The translations under genes were made by a program, and so were the position numbers. A model generated the notes under the pieces. It saw nothing but the letters and a program-made list of their open reading frames with translations. It did no database searches and was not told the origin of the DNA. A stretch of 14,569 nt of DNA from JBNKDD01 sp050288085 (GTDB taxonomy: Bacteria; Chloroflexota; Anaerolineae; Aggregatilineales; UBA3940), in assembly GCA_050288085.1 (NCBI GenBank), contig JBNKDD010000136.1:1-14569 (forward strand). The letters are read 5' to 3'. Numbering within the stretch: the stretch's first letter is position 1; each line of letters opens with the position of its first letter. This document shows, in pieces, positions 13,368-14,569 of this stretch.

Positions 13368-14012
13368 TTATTTGCTATCCGACCCTGAAACCGCTGCCGT
13401 CAGCCCCAGCAGAATATACATACTCCCGGCAAAATATCGCTGCCCTTGCAGGAACCGGGTATTCCCTTTCAACCAGTGTCCGAAAGTACCGGCCAGCATG
13501 GCAAATAGGCTGTCACTGCACAGCGCCAGCGCCTCGAAGATCAGGCCCAGCATAAGGATCTGCAGCGCCACCGAGCCTCTTGACGGGTCGGCGAACTGGG
13601 GCAGAAACGCCAGGAAGAATAATCCCGTCTTGGGATTCAGCACATTGACGATCACGCCCTGGAAAAAAATTTTTGACAGCCGGCTATGCTCGACCAATTG
13701 AGGCTGTTCAACCTCTTCTTTGACCAGCAGTTTACGTATCCCCAGGTAAATCAGGTATAAGGCCCCTAGCAGTTTCACAATCTTGAATGCCGTCGCAGAG
13801 GTCATCAGTAAGGCAGATAAGCCCAGGGCTGCCGCTACGACGTGAAACATCGTCCCCCCGGCAATCCCAAAGACAGATACAAGACCGGCCAGCCGCCCCT
13901 GGTCGATGCTCCGGGTAACGATATAGATTACCGCCGGGCCGGGGATCACCAGAAGTCCCAGCGACGCCGCTGCAAATACAAGCAAGGTTGACCATTCAGG
14001 CAAAATCATCAT
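13368..14012 (-). CDS. LysE/RhtB-family amino acid exporter
   Basis: This 214-aa inner-membrane protein has the usual length and about five to six hydrophobic helices (numbering from the ATG at 14012). The first (about 8-30) contains the family PGP motif (LLVIPGPAVIYIVTR, 24-26). The second is at about 42-67, the third at 73-95, then the conserved NPKTGLFFLAFLPQF (126-140), helices at about 148-174, and a last one near 194-211. LysE-type proteins export amino acids or related small amines. The substrate cannot be read from sequence. An ATG at 14051 is in frame but lies inside the terminator hairpin upstream. The ATG pair at 14012/14009, after GGAGGATAGAG, is preferred. It is convergent with the acetyltransferase gene, three bases apart. 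Confidence 0.9.
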   Translation of the reverse strand: MMILPEWSTLLVFAAASLGLLVIPGPAVIYIVTRSIDQGRLAGLVSVFGIAGGTMFHVVAAALGLSALLMTSATAFKIVKLLGALYLIYLGIRKLLVKEEVEQPQLVEHSRLSKIFFQGVIVNVLNPKTGLFFLAFLPQFADPSRGSVALQILMLGLIFEALALCSDSLFAMLAGTFGHWLKGNTRFLQGQRYFAGSMYILLGLTAAVSGSDSK

Positions 14013-14031
14013 CAGCGTTTCTCTATCCTCC

Positions 14032-14080
14032 AAAAACAAACAGGCCCACATTGTACCTCACTGTGAGCCTGTTTGTTTTT
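14032..14080 (-). terminator. Hairpin terminator after the E1-rhodanese gene
   Basis: A 19-base stem (14032-14050 with 14062-14080, one mismatch) encloses an 11-base loop. A- and T-rich outer ends give a U-tract in either direction. It lies 16 bases after the E1-rhodanese stop and before the exporter start, so it most likely ends the minus-strand E1 transcript. The symmetric design would also stop plus-strand transcription. Confidence 0.8.
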
Positions 14081-14095
14081 TTGTTTCGATTAATG

Positions 14096-14569
14096 TTAAT
14101 ATGTCGGCAAACTCGGATCGACTTGCTTGGCCCAGGCGTTGATCCCGCCAACCATATTCTTCAGGCGGGTATAGCCATGCTGCTTCAAGGTCTGTACCAC
14201 GTCCGCGCTGCGACCGCCGGTCTTGCAATAGACGACGATCTCGCGGGCGGTGTCCAATTCGCCCAGGTGCTCAAGGATTTGCCCCTTGGGGATATGATGC
14301 GTGGCGGTCGCGATGTCCGAGATTTCCCACTCGTGCGGCTCACGAACGTCCAGCAGTACAAAATCATCGCCTGCTTCCTGCATCTCCCTGACCTGCTGCG
14401 GGCTGATCTGTGGGACGCTTTCTTCCGCCTCACTGTAGAATTCGCTGTGATCGTGGGCGGGCACGCCGCAGAACTGCTCGTAATCGATCAGTTCGGTCTG
14501 GGTGGGATTCTCGCCGCAGACCGGGCAGTTCGGATTTTTCCGCAGCTTGACGAAGTCGAAGGTCATGTT
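14096..14569 (-). CDS. moeB: MoeB/ThiF-type E1 adenylyltransferase fused to rhodanese domain, 3' part only
   Basis: The frame stays open to the right edge (158 codons). The visible protein starts in the tail of a MoeB-like domain: KLRKNPNCPVCGENP then TELIDYEQFCG, where CPVC is the second half of the family's four-cysteine zinc site. After a short linker, a rhodanese domain (about residues 52-150 from the first visible Met) carries LLDVREPHEW, HIPKGQI and the active loop CKTGGRS with catalytic Cys114. Such fusions (as in eukaryotic MOCS3) adenylate the Gly-Gly tail of a ubiquitin-like sulfur carrier and pass sulfur to it through the rhodanese cysteine. The Gly-Gly carrier at 12198 is an obvious candidate partner. 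The nucleotide-binding part is outside the window, so the internal Met at 14566 is not a true start. Confidence 0.9.
   Translation of the reverse strand, partial: NMTFDFVKLRKNPNCPVCGENPTQTELIDYEQFCGVPAHDHSEFYSEAEESVPQISPQQVREMQEAGDDFVLLDVREPHEWEISDIATATHHIPKGQILEHLGELDTAREIVVYCKTGGRSADVVQTLKQHGYTRLKNMVGGINAWAKQVDPSLPTY

Noticed and set aside
14013..14051. Longer exporter start at 14051
   Set aside because: The ATG is in the loop and stem of the terminator hairpin, and the 13 added residues are encoded by hairpin sequence.
14096..14566. A separate 156-aa rhodanese protein starting at 14566
   Set aside because: The first residues are the zinc-site tail of a MoeB-like domain and the frame is open to the window edge, so this is the end of a larger fusion.

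Overview
The window looks like a stretch of bacterial chromosome with moderate GC content. Promoters resemble the sigma-70 type (TTGACC / TATAGT with a 17-base spacer) and most genes carry GGAG-type ribosome binding sites. The gene mix suggests an environmental Chloroflexota (Anaerolineae-like) bacterium: multi-GAF cytoplasmic sensor kinases, a BtpA-family protein, a GSA-like aminotransferase, a stand-alone L7/L12 C-terminal-domain protein, and a MoeB-type E1 fused to a rhodanese. That placement is inferred from the style of the gene content, since there is no rRNA or other marker here. I see no phage, CRISPR array, tRNA, rRNA or intact insertion sequence. The mobile-like features are two short intergenic elements with terminal inverted repeats.

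Layout. (1) 1-2880, minus strand: the first 960 residues of a very large cytoplasmic receiver-GAF-PAS-GAF-GAF-GAF histidine kinase, cut by the left edge just after its phospho-accepting histidine. (2) 2881-3155: a divergent control region with a promoter in each direction and a 30-base imperfect palindrome. (3) 3156-5143, plus strand: a compact receiver-histidine kinase (379 aa), then a BtpA/SgcQ-family TIM-barrel protein 41 bases downstream. (4) 5236-6411: an alpha-oxoamine synthase (glycine C-acetyltransferase / KBL type). (5) 6423-6540: a structured intergenic repeat. (6) 6588-9146: a GH2 beta-mannosidase with both catalytic glutamates. (7) 9147-9438: a second structured repeat inside a pair of 20-base direct repeats, then a promoter. 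(8) 9439-9681: an 80-aa L7/L12-C-terminal-like protein, convergent with (9) 9708-10694, minus strand, a DGNHR-motif (ParB/sulfiredoxin-like fold) protein. (10) 10695-10875: divergent promoters whose -35 boxes interlock. (11) 10876-13364, plus strand: a class III aminotransferase, a MoaD/ThiS-type sulfur carrier ending in Gly-Gly, and a two-lobed GNAT acetyltransferase. (12) 13368-14569, minus strand: a LysE-family exporter, a strong hairpin terminator, and the 3' part of a MoeB-type E1 enzyme fused to a rhodanese domain, cut by the right edge.

Two themes tie genes together. The first is a pair of divergent soluble kinases that each place the receiver domain before the kinase, which suggests one shared signalling circuit, perhaps also driving btpA. 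The second is a scattered sulfur-carrier set. The Gly-Gly-tailed carrier (12198-12437) is the kind of protein that the E1-rhodanese enzyme at the right edge would adenylate and thiolate. Between or beside them lie an aminotransferase, an acetyltransferase and an amino-acid-type exporter. Whether they form one pathway is a hypothesis. The carrier is translationally close to the aminotransferase, but the E1 is on the opposite strand about 1.7 kb away.
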